Assembly (NCBI GenBank): GCA_030151225.1 | Contig: JASLEG010000228.1 | Span: forward strand, 1 to 17,425 | Reading direction: 5' to 3' | Length of the DNA: 17,425 nucleotides | From: Burkholderia sp. | Lineage (GTDB): Bacteria > Pseudomonadota > Gammaproteobacteria > Burkholderiales > Burkholderiaceae | Shown here: positions 10,266 to 16,133 of the stretch, piece after piece | Layout of the letters: the number at the start of each line of letters is the position of its first letter | Numbering within the stretch: the stretch's first letter is position 1 | Notes under the pieces: generated by a model | The model's input: the letters and a program-made list of their open reading frames with translations, nothing else | Told to the model about the DNA's origin: nothing | Database searches by the model: none | Translations under genes and position numbers: made by a program

Positions 10266-10604
10266 TTGGATGTACGTGTTCGAATCCACGCCGTTATCGC
10301 GGATTATCTCGATAATAAGATCATTGCCGGTATATTCATATCTGGCCTGCTGAATTCGACAGGTATTTTTCGAGATGATTATCGATGCTAGTATTCGGCC
10401 GGATTCACCAATGCGTGATGGCTGAATCGTCGATTGATTTGAATCGCCCATGAATTAATCGATCGATCGGCACCCGCTCAGCCGCTTGCTGCGGCCCGCG
10501 GGTGCTGCCGAACCTGAAATACGCTTCGTTTCGATTCAACGAGATTCGCTCCGGTCGGGCCGGAGCGACGGCAGAGCCATGGCCGCATCATTCAGGAGAT
10601 CAAT
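10262..10604 (+). other. AT-rich, hairpin-containing intergenic leader of the lipoprotein cluster
   Basis: No convincing gene. About 10262-10465 is clearly richer in A/T than anything else in the window. It contains two small dyads (ATTATC-tc-GATAAT at 10303-10316 and ATAT-tc-ATAT at 10332-10341) and an extended -10 candidate. Further down are a nested GC-rich hairpin at 10470-10505 (outer 8-bp stem, inner gccgc/gcggc stem) and an 8-bp stem at 10547-10554/10560-10567, just upstream of the ribosome binding site. Neither hairpin has a T-tract after it, so they are not simple terminators. They may form a structured 5' leader for the three-gene cluster; this is inference. Confidence 0.45.
10386..10394 (+). 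promoter_or_regulatory. Candidate extended -10 promoter for the lipoprotein cluster
   Basis: TGCTAGTAT matches the extended -10 pattern TGnTATAAT with one mismatch. No recognisable -35 lies upstream. It would give a leader of about 200 nt before the first ATG. Confidence 0.3.
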
Positions 10605-11291
10605 ATGGGCTTGATGAAAGGCACGCGCCGATTCACGTGTGCGGCAATTTGCGCCAGTGTCGTCTTGTTGACCGGATGCGCAACCGAAGCGTCGCGCACG
10701 CTCGCGGTACCGCCCGTCGCGAGTGCGCGGCAGCCGCATGCCGGCAAACCGGTGGCGGTCGCCGTCGGCAAGTTCGATAACCGCTCGAATTACCTGCGCG
10801 GCATCTTCTCCGACGGCATCGACCGGCTCGGCAGCCAGGGCCGCACGATCCTCGTCACGCGGCTGCAGCAGTCGGGCCGCTTCAATGTGCTCGATCGCGA
10901 CAACCTCGCCGAGATCGGTCGCGAGGCGGGCTTCCTGAAGGCGCGCCCGAACCTGAAGGGCGCGCGCTACGTGCTGACCGGCGACGTGACCGAATTCGGG
11001 CGCAAGGACGTCGGCGACCACGCGCTGTTCGGCATCCTCGGGCGCGGCAAGACGCAGATCGCCTACGCGAAGGTGGATCTGAACGTGGTGGATGCGCTGA
11101 GCTCCGAGGTGATCGCGTCGAGTCAGGGCGCGGGCGAATTCAGCCTGTCCAATCGCGAGGTGATCGGCTTCGGCGGTACGGCCGGCTACGACTCCACCCT
11201 GAACGGCAAGGTACTCGACCTGGCGATCCAGGAAGCCGTGAACCATCTCGTCGAGCAGGTCGACGCCGGCGCGCTGCGGGCCGCGCCCTGA
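10605..11291 (+). CDS. CsgG/HfaB-family lipoprotein
   Basis: 228-aa predicted lipoprotein. The signal peptide ends in lipobox LTGC with Cys25. The mature part shows CsgG-family features: VAVGKFDNRS at 52-61, LQQSGRFNVLDRDNL at 87-101, YVLTGDVTEF at 122-131 and C-terminal helix AIQEAVNHLV at 207-216. CsgG forms the nonameric outer-membrane curli export pore, and HfaB serves holdfast attachment in Caulobacter. No curlin-like gene is nearby, so the cargo is unknown and pore formation is not assured. It is somewhat shorter than CsgG. A strong Shine-Dalgarno AGGAG (10594-10598) lies 6 nt before the ATG. It is first of three lipoprotein genes, with 46 nt to the next. Confidence 0.85.
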   Translation: MGLMKGTRRFTCAAICASVVLLTGCATEASRTLAVPPVASARQPHAGKPVAVAVGKFDNRSNYLRGIFSDGIDRLGSQGRTILVTRLQQSGRFNVLDRDNLAEIGREAGFLKARPNLKGARYVLTGDVTEFGRKDVGDHALFGILGRGKTQIAYAKVDLNVVDALSSEVIASSQGAGEFSLSNREVIGFGGTAGYDSTLNGKVLDLAIQEAVNHLVEQVDAGALRAAP

Positions 11292-11337
11292 GCGCCGCGC
11301 GCCACCTTCCCATCACCACCACAGAGAGAGACCCATC

Positions 11338-11706
11338 ATGCAACGAGCAATCGGGCCGGCGGTGCTGGCCACCGCCATGCTGCTCGCCGGCTGCGCGCCG
11401 GCCACGCCACAGCACTATCAATGGGACGGCTATCAGCACCAGGTGTATGCCTATTTCAAGGGCGCCACGTCGCCGCGCGAGCAGATCGCCGCGCTCGACA
11501 AGGCGCAGCACGATGCCGGCGCCACGGGCCGGCCCGCGCCGCCTGGCCTGCACGCGCATCTCGGCATGCTGTACGCGCTCGACGGCGATGCCGGGCAGGC
11601 CGTGCGCGAATGGGAGAACGAGAAGACGCTGTTCCCGGAATCCACGCCGTACATGGATTTCCTGATGAAGAAGAACGCCGCTGCCCAGACCACCGCCCAA
11701 CCGTGA
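11338..11706 (+). CDS. DUF4810 lipoprotein
   Basis: 122-aa predicted lipoprotein with lipobox LAGC (Cys19). Just after the Cys it has the aromatic stretch QHYQWDGYQHQVYAYF (25-40), typical of DUF4810. A helical region around 70-100 (LHAHLGMLYALDGDAGQAVREWENEK) reads like a TPR-type helix pair. Function is unknown in the family. GAGAGAG (11324-11330) lies 7 nt upstream as ribosome binding site. The stop overlaps the next start (TGATG), so translation is probably coupled to the DUF799 gene. Its regular partnership with CsgG-like and DUF799 proteins suggests a shared outer-membrane complex. Confidence 0.82.
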   Translation: MQRAIGPAVLATAMLLAGCAPATPQHYQWDGYQHQVYAYFKGATSPREQIAALDKAQHDAGATGRPAPPGLHAHLGMLYALDGDAGQAVREWENEKTLFPESTPYMDFLMKKNAAAQTTAQP

Positions 11707-12386
11707 TGCCCGCCATGTTCAAGACACTTTCGCTGCGCCTCGGCGCGCTCGCCCTCGTCGTGCTGCTGGGCGCCTGCGCTCACCCCGATCACCGGCCCGA
11801 CTACGCCGCGTTCAAGAAGAGCCAGCCGCTGGCCATCCTCGTGCTGCCGCCCATCAACGACACGACCGACACCGGCGCGACCCACGGCATGCTCTCGCAG
11901 ATGACGGAGCCGCTCGCCGAGGCCGGCTACTACGTGATTCCGGTGGCCGTGATGGAGGAAACCTTCCGCCAGAACGGACTGACCAGCGCCTCCGACATCG
12001 CGGGCGTGCCGGCTGCCAGGCTGCGCCACATCTTCGGCGCCGACGCTGCGCTGTACTCGACGGTCACGCAATACGGCTCGGTGTTCCGCGTGCTCGACAG
12101 CACCACGGTGGTGGATGCCAGGGCGAAGCTCGTCGATCTGAGGACGGGCGACGTGCTCTGGCAGGGCGAGGGGCGCGCGACCGGCAAGGAGGTCGGCTTC
12201 AACATGGGCCTGGACGGGCTGCCCGTGCTGGGCATGATCGCGCAGGCCGCAGCCAAGCAGGTGGCGCATTCGCTGAGCGACGAGGCGCTCGACGTTGCCG
12301 GGCTCACGAGCCGGCGCCTGCTGCGCGCGGGGCCGCCGGACGGCTTGCTGTACGGTCCGCATTCGCCGAAGTACGGCACCGATTGA
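11706..12386 (+). CDS. DUF799 (GNA1162-like) lipoprotein
   Basis: 226-aa predicted lipoprotein with a hydrophobic signal and LGAC lipobox (Cys24). The motif LAILVLPPINDTTDT (42-56) and the following segment to YYVIPVAVMEETFRQNGL match DUF799, whose named member is Neisseria meningitidis antigen GNA1162. Further on are LRHIFGADAALYSTVTQYG (106-124) and AKLVDLRTGDVLWQGEG (140-156). This fold family recalls TolB-like and CsgG-like alpha/beta domains, and a role in trans-envelope transport has been proposed for it; this is not proven. ATG 11706 overlaps the preceding stop; an in-frame ATG at 11715 is an alternative start. It is the last gene of the trio. Confidence 0.83.
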   Translation: MPAMFKTLSLRLGALALVVLLGACAHPDHRPDYAAFKKSQPLAILVLPPINDTTDTGATHGMLSQMTEPLAEAGYYVIPVAVMEETFRQNGLTSASDIAGVPAARLRHIFGADAALYSTVTQYGSVFRVLDSTTVVDARAKLVDLRTGDVLWQGEGRATGKEVGFNMGLDGLPVLGMIAQAAAKQVAHSLSDEALDVAGLTSRRLLRAGPPDGLLYGPHSPKYGTD

Positions 12387-12700
12387 GTGCCCGAACGCGC
12401 CCGTAGGGACGATAGGTAGCTGATGAAATTCGCGAATATTGCGATGCAGCATCCGATGCGTCCGCATCGCGCGAGGGCGGCCCATGTCCTCGCCTCGGCA
12501 GGCGAAAATCCCTTGATCGAAAAGGCAATCGGTCGGCTTGCCGGTGGCGTGCTGCCTGTGTGCGCTGCACCATGCCGCACGCCGCGCGCGGCATGCGTTT
12601 CCGGCTTTGCCGATTCGCCCGATTGGTTGAAAATTACGATTTGACTCATACCCCGCTTTCGGTTGAAGCTAATAGCTTGCTGTCCGAAGGGTGTCCCTGC
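12387..12700. other. Intergenic region without a clear gene
   Basis: The 314 bp between the DUF799 gene and the acetyltransferase gene hold short dyads: 12454-12460/12463-12469, 12490-12495/12500-12505 and 12572-12578/12588-12594. The last could be a weak terminator. A 73-codon open frame on + (12423-12644) has an AGG 6 nt upstream, but no recognisable domain, signal peptide or usual codon bias. TTGAAA and TTGACT boxes occur at 12627 and 12641 without a matching -10. I do not call a gene here. Confidence 0.4.
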
Positions 12701-13210
12701 ATGAGTTCGACTTTGACCGTCCGTCGTATCACCGCCGATCAGGGCAGCGTGTACCGCGAGCTGCGCGCCGCGTCGCTGCGCGAGCCGTATGCGCCCGGCG
12801 AAGCGCCGGAAGCGGAATTGTCCGTCGATGCCGACGCGGCCGACGCGATCGCCGCCCAGCGCGCGAGCTCCGATGAATCCACGACGTTCCTGCTGTACAC
12901 CGAAGGTCATCCCGCCGGCATGATCGGCGCGTATTTCGACAACACGCCCGAGCGCCGCGCGTTCGTCAGCGAGCTGTGGGTCGCGCACGCGGTGCGCCAT
13001 CTGCGCGGCGGCGTGCTGCTCGTCAACACCGCCCGCGAATGGCTGGCCGGCCAGGGCGCGATCGAGATCTTCGCGTGGATCGCCGAGCAGAACAGCAGCG
13101 CGATCCGCTTCTACGAGCACATGGGCTTCGCCAATCTCGGCGAGCATGCGCCGATCGCGCGGGTGCCCGGCGCGATGAAGTCGTTGTTCGTCTGGCGCGT
13201 CGAGGCCTGA
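12701..13210 (+). CDS. GNAT-family N-acetyltransferase
   Basis: 169-aa GCN5-related acetyltransferase transferring acetyl from acetyl-CoA to an unknown amine. The acetyl-CoA pocket region is ELWVAHAVRHLRGGVLLVNT (91-110), with the RGG turn standing for the usual RxxGxG/A. The conserved late motif NSSAIRFYEHMGF (131-143) is clear. The N-terminus MSSTLTVRRITADQ is typical of the family. The ATG at 12701 is preferred over upstream in-frame codons because GAAGGG (12686-12691) lies 9 nt upstream. It stands alone between the lipoprotein trio and minCDE. Substrate (protein, antibiotic or small metabolite) cannot be deduced. Confidence 0.88.
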   Translation: MSSTLTVRRITADQGSVYRELRAASLREPYAPGEAPEAELSVDADAADAIAAQRASSDESTTFLLYTEGHPAGMIGAYFDNTPERRAFVSELWVAHAVRHLRGGVLLVNTAREWLAGQGAIEIFAWIAEQNSSAIRFYEHMGFANLGEHAPIARVPGAMKSLFVWRVEA

Positions 13211-13291
13211 GCGGGCGAGGGCGCGCCGAGCCCGCCCGCAGGCTCGCCCCGCCACTTGGAATCGTCCGCCTCGACTTGCTCGCATCGAGTC

Positions 13292-13321
13292 CGCGCCGCC
13301 CCGCGCGGCGCGCTTCGCTTC
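13292..13321 (+). terminator. Probable terminator of the acetyltransferase gene
   Basis: An 8-bp GC stem (13292-13299 with 13305-13312) has a 5-nt loop and is followed by cttcgcttc, only moderately T-rich. It lies between the acetyltransferase gene and minC. Confidence 0.45.
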
Positions 13322-13356
13322 TTCCCGAAAATCATGGCCGTCCGCGCTCACGCCTG

Positions 13357-13362
13357 TAAAAT
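13357..13362 (+). promoter_or_regulatory. Candidate -10 box of minCDE
   Basis: TAAAAT lies 26 nt before the minC ATG, followed by an A/T-rich patch (13366-13377) unusual for this genome. No clear -35 is seen. Confidence 0.4.
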
Positions 13363-13388
13363 ACGCAAAAATTTTTTGCAGGACGTTC

Positions 13389-14222
13389 ATGTCGCTTAAA
13401 AAATCGCCATTCTTCGAGCTTCGCAGCGGCTCGGTCGACTCCCTGCTGTTCGTCGTGAAGACGGTCGATATCGAGGCGTTGCGGGCCGAACTGGTCAAGC
13501 GTTTCGAGGCGACGCCGGAATTCTTCGCCGACGACGTGGTGGCGGTCGACGTGCGGCGTCTGGCCGAGGGCGAGCGCGTGCCGCTCGACGACATCGGTCG
13601 GATGCTCAACGACGTGCGCATGCGCCCGATCGGTGTGGTGGCGCTGCCCGAGCAGCACGGCTGGGTGACGGGCGCCGGGCTGCCGCTGCTCGAGGCGCGC
13701 GATCGCCGTACCGCGCCGGCCGCGAAGGGCGACGAGGCGGCGCCGGCCGACGCACCGACGGTACCGGCCGTATTGGTACCGGCTGCGGTCGACACGCCGG
13801 CGCAGGCCGCGATCGCATTCGAGCCGCCCGCGGTACCGGCGGCCGTGGCCGTAGAGGCCGCCGTCGCACCCGCCACCGTCACGGCGATCCAGACGCTCGT
13901 GATCGACCGGCCGCTGCGTTCGGGCCAGCAGGTGTACGCGAAGGGCGACCTGGTGGTGCTCGCGCCGGTCAGCAACGGCGCCGAGGTGATCGCCGAGGGC
14001 AACATCCACGTGTATGCGCCGCTGCGCGGCCGCGCGCTCGCGGGCGTGCTCGGCAATCACGATGCGCGGATCTTCTGCACGTGCCTCGAGCCGGAACTGA
14101 TCTCGATCGCGGGCATCTATCGAACGACGGAGAACCCGCTGCCGGCCGATGTGCTGGGCAAATCGGTGCAGATCCGGCTCGAGGACGAAAAACTGATGAT
14201 CGAACCGCTGCGGCTGACCTGA
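13389..14222 (+). CDS. minC: Septum site-determining protein MinC
   Basis: 277-aa inhibitor of FtsZ assembly that keeps division at mid-cell. The N-terminal domain (about 5-102) starts KKSPFFELRSGSVDSLLFVV. The C-terminal beta-helix domain (about 167-265) carries RSGQ (177-180), the MinD-contact motif, plus GDLVVLAPVSNGAEVIAEGNIHVYA-type repeats and RGRALAG (213-219). E. coli MinC is 231 aa; the extra length is an Ala/Pro/Val-rich linker (about 106-166) with three VPA units. AGGA (13380-13383) lies 5 nt before the ATG. First gene of minC-minD-minE; minD follows after 62 nt. Confidence 0.95.
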   Translation: MSLKKSPFFELRSGSVDSLLFVVKTVDIEALRAELVKRFEATPEFFADDVVAVDVRRLAEGERVPLDDIGRMLNDVRMRPIGVVALPEQHGWVTGAGLPLLEARDRRTAPAAKGDEAAPADAPTVPAVLVPAAVDTPAQAAIAFEPPAVPAAVAVEAAVAPATVTAIQTLVIDRPLRSGQQVYAKGDLVVLAPVSNGAEVIAEGNIHVYAPLRGRALAGVLGNHDARIFCTCLEPELISIAGIYRTTENPLPADVLGKSVQIRLEDEKLMIEPLRLT

Positions 14223-14284
14223 GCGCGAGCGCGCGAGGCAAGCAGCAGGTCGATCGACCTCATTGACGAACACAGGGTAGGGTA

Positions 14285-15100
14285 ATGGCAAAAATCATCG
14301 TGGTGACTTCGGGCAAGGGCGGTGTCGGCAAGACGACGACGAGCGCGAGTTTCGCTTCCGGGCTGGCGCTGCGCGGCCACAAGACGGCCGTGATCGACTT
14401 CGACGTGGGCCTGCGCAACCTCGACCTCATCATGGGTTGCGAGCGGCGCGTGGTGTACGACCTCGTCAACGTGATCCAGGGCGAGGCGAACCTGAACCAG
14501 GCGCTGATCAAGGACAAGAAGTGCGAGAACCTGTTCATCCTGCCCGCCTCGCAGACGCGCGACAAGGATGCGCTCACGCGTGAAGGCGTGGAGAAGGTCA
14601 TCAACGACCTGATCGCGATGGACTTCGACTACATCGTCTGCGATTCGCCGGCCGGTATCGAGTCGGGCGCGCTGCACGCGATGTACTTCGCCGACGAGGC
14701 GGTGGTCGTGACCAACCCGGAAGTGTCGTCGGTGCGCGATTCGGACCGCATCCTCGGCATCCTGTCGTCGAAGACCAAGCGCGCGGCCGACGGCGGCGAG
14801 CCGATCCGGGAACACCTGCTGATCACCCGCTACAACCCGAAGCGCGTGAGCGAGGGCGAGATGCTGTCGCTCGAGGACATCAGCGAGATCCTGCGCATCA
14901 AGCTGATCGGCGTGATTCCGGAGTCCGAAGCGGTGCTGCATGCCTCGAACCAGGGCCTGCCGGCCGTGCATCTCGACGGCACCGACGTGGCCGAGGCGTA
15001 CAAGGACGTGGTGTCGCGCTTCCTCGGCGAGGACAAGCCGCTGCGTTTCATCGACTACCAGAAGCCGGGCCTGCTGCAGCGCCTCTTCGGCAGCAAGTAA
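14285..15100 (+). CDS. minD: Septum site-determining ATPase MinD
   Basis: 271-aa membrane-cycling ATPase that recruits MinC and is stripped from the membrane by MinE. It has the deviant Walker A motif GKGGVGKT (10-17, with the signature Lys11), the switch region around FDVGLRNLD (39-47) and DSPAGIE (120-126). The C-terminal amphipathic membrane-targeting helix is about 259-271 (QKPGLLQRLFGSK). AGGG (14274-14277) lies 7 nt before the ATG. Length matches the family. minE follows after 13 nt. Confidence 0.98.
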   Translation: MAKIIVVTSGKGGVGKTTTSASFASGLALRGHKTAVIDFDVGLRNLDLIMGCERRVVYDLVNVIQGEANLNQALIKDKKCENLFILPASQTRDKDALTREGVEKVINDLIAMDFDYIVCDSPAGIESGALHAMYFADEAVVVTNPEVSSVRDSDRILGILSSKTKRAADGGEPIREHLLITRYNPKRVSEGEMLSLEDISEILRIKLIGVIPESEAVLHASNQGLPAVHLDGTDVAEAYKDVVSRFLGEDKPLRFIDYQKPGLLQRLFGSK

Positions 15101-15113
15101 CGGAGCCCACATC

Positions 15114-15368
15114 ATGTCGATCCTGTCGTTCCTCCTCGGGGAGAAGAAGAAGTCCGCCGCCGTCGCGAAAGAGCGTCTGCAACTGATCATCGCGCACGAA
15201 CGCATCGGCGGCCGCCCGCCGGCCGATTACCTGCCGGCGCTGCAGAAAGAGCTGCTCGAAGTCATCCAGAAGTACGTGAAGATTTCGAACGACGACATCC
15301 GCGTCAGTCTCGAGCATCAGGACAACCTCGAAGTGCTCGAAGTCAAGATCGAGATTCCTCAGAACTGA
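15114..15368 (+). CDS. minE: Cell division topological specificity factor MinE
   Basis: 84-aa regulator that stimulates MinD ATPase and sets up pole-to-pole oscillation. The N-terminal membrane-binding segment is MSILSFLLGEKKKS. The MinD-contact/switch region AKERLQLIIAHERIG (18-32) and the C-terminal topological domain (about 35-84, with YLPALQKELLEVIQKYV) are intact. CGGAG (15101-15105) lies 8 nt before ATG 15114. Small size is normal for MinE. Last gene of the min operon, followed by a hairpin. Confidence 0.97.
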   Translation: MSILSFLLGEKKKSAAVAKERLQLIIAHERIGGRPPADYLPALQKELLEVIQKYVKISNDDIRVSLEHQDNLEVLEVKIEIPQN

Positions 15369-15376
15369 GCGAGTCG

Positions 15377-15416
15377 ACCGCGCGTCGCGTCAGGCGGCGC
15401 GCGGTGTGTTTCCCCC
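15377..15416 (+). terminator. Probable terminator of minCDE
   Basis: An 8-bp stem (15377-15384 with 15398-15405) has an inner cgc/gcg pair and is followed by gtgtttccccc. It starts 8 nt after the minE stop. Confidence 0.6.
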
Positions 15417-15627
15417 GCCGCATTTCCCTCCTCGTGCTCCCGTCCTTCGCGCTTTCCCCCGATTCCTGCTCGCGGCCGATTCGTCCGACCTTACGTGCTG
15501 TTGCACTTTGGGCCATGCCGTAACACGGCCCGTGTCGGCGTATCGCGTGCCTCGCGCATTGAACAGGTACGCACGCAGACAACGCGTAGCGAAGCAACCA
15601 GCAGAAACATCGAAAAGGGAGATTCAC

Positions 15628-15948
15628 ATGATTCGCACTGCTACTCGTTACTGGATCCCGCTCGCTCTGGCGCTCGCCTCGATCGGCTCGGCCGTGGCGC
15701 CGCTCACGGCCAGCGCGGAGGAAATCGTGGTGGTGGCGCCGAGCGCACCGCCGCCGGCACGCTACGAAGTGGTGCCGGGGCCGCGCGTCGGCTACGTGTG
15801 GGATCACGGCCACTGGGGCTGGGAGCATGGCCGCTACGTGTGGGTGCGCGGCCATTGGGAAGCCGAGCGCGTGGGCCTGCACTGGGTGGCCGGCCACTGG
15901 GCGCCGCGTGGCCCGAATTGGGTGTGGGTGCGTGGCCACTGGGCCTGA
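15628..15948 (+). CDS. Exported YXWGXW-type tryptophan-repeat protein
   Basis: 106-aa exported protein. The signal peptide has Arg residues near the start, a hydrophobic core at 9-25 and likely cleavage after ASA30. A short Val/Pro-rich segment (31-52) precedes four GHW units at 61-63, 75-77, 89-91 and 103-105, exactly 14 residues apart, rich in Trp, His, Tyr and Gly. This matches the YXWGXW repeat family, whose function is unknown. The repeat runs to the very C-terminus. The frame is open further upstream, but ATG 15628 has AGGGAG (15616-15621) 6 nt before it and starts the signal peptide. A tiny lipoprotein gene follows after 12 nt and is probably co-transcribed. Confidence 0.82.
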   Translation: MIRTATRYWIPLALALASIGSAVAPLTASAEEIVVVAPSAPPPARYEVVPGPRVGYVWDHGHWGWEHGRYVWVRGHWEAERVGLHWVAGHWAPRGPNWVWVRGHWA

Positions 15949-15960
15949 GGCGCGCGGATC

Positions 15961-16071
15961 ATGAAGCGAACCGTGTTCCTCGTCGCGCTCATGGCCCTGG
16001 TGCTGGCCGGCTGCGTGGTGGTGCCGGCGCAGCCGGTGTACTACCACCCGGCGCGCGTAGTCGTGTACTGA
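15961..16071 (+). CDS. 36-residue lipoprotein
   Basis: Small gene easily missed by length filters. It starts MKRTVFLVAL, with a positively charged start and a hydrophobic core. The lipobox LAGC (Cys18) leaves a mature peptide of only 19 residues: Val-rich, then PAQPVYYHPARVVVY. Similar short lipoproteins with a VVVPA and Tyr-rich tail occur beside YXWGXW proteins in Burkholderia-type genomes, as I recall; that is not checked here. The ATG lies 12 nt after the preceding stop; ribosome binding is weak (GGAT), so translation may depend on the upstream gene. Function unknown. Confidence 0.65.
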   Translation: MKRTVFLVALMALVLAGCVVVPAQPVYYHPARVVVY

Positions 16072-16098
16072 CCCGCGAGCTGGAAGCCGCAAGCCTGT

Positions 16099-16133
16099 CC
16101 GGCGCCGCCTGCGGGCGGCGCCGGTCGTCGTTT
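16099..16133. terminator. Hairpin between convergent genes, probable terminator
   Basis: An 11-bp perfect GC stem (16099-16109 with 16114-16124) has a tgcg loop and is followed by tcgtcgttt on the plus strand. It lies between the small lipoprotein gene and the end of the convergent transporter gene, 7 nt from the latter's stop. The minus-strand side has no T-tract. Confidence 0.6.

Noticed and set aside
10278..10287. T-loop-like gttcgaatcc as a second tRNA fragment
   Set aside because: Only 10 nt match and no acceptor or anticodon stem is present; kept only as a weak hint in the direct-repeat finding.
10260..10451. 63-codon open frame on the minus strand in the AT-rich stretch
   Set aside because: No Shine-Dalgarno, no recognisable motif, and it ends inside a terminator; probably an effect of low GC.
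12423..12644. 73-codon open frame after the DUF799 gene
   Set aside because: A weak AGG precedes it, but the composition is unlike neighbouring genes and no domain or signal is visible.
14275..14282. GGGTAGGG, a match to the E. coli KOPS consensus GGGNAGGG
   Set aside because: It overlaps the minD ribosome binding site and one or two such matches are expected by chance in this length; no biased series is seen.
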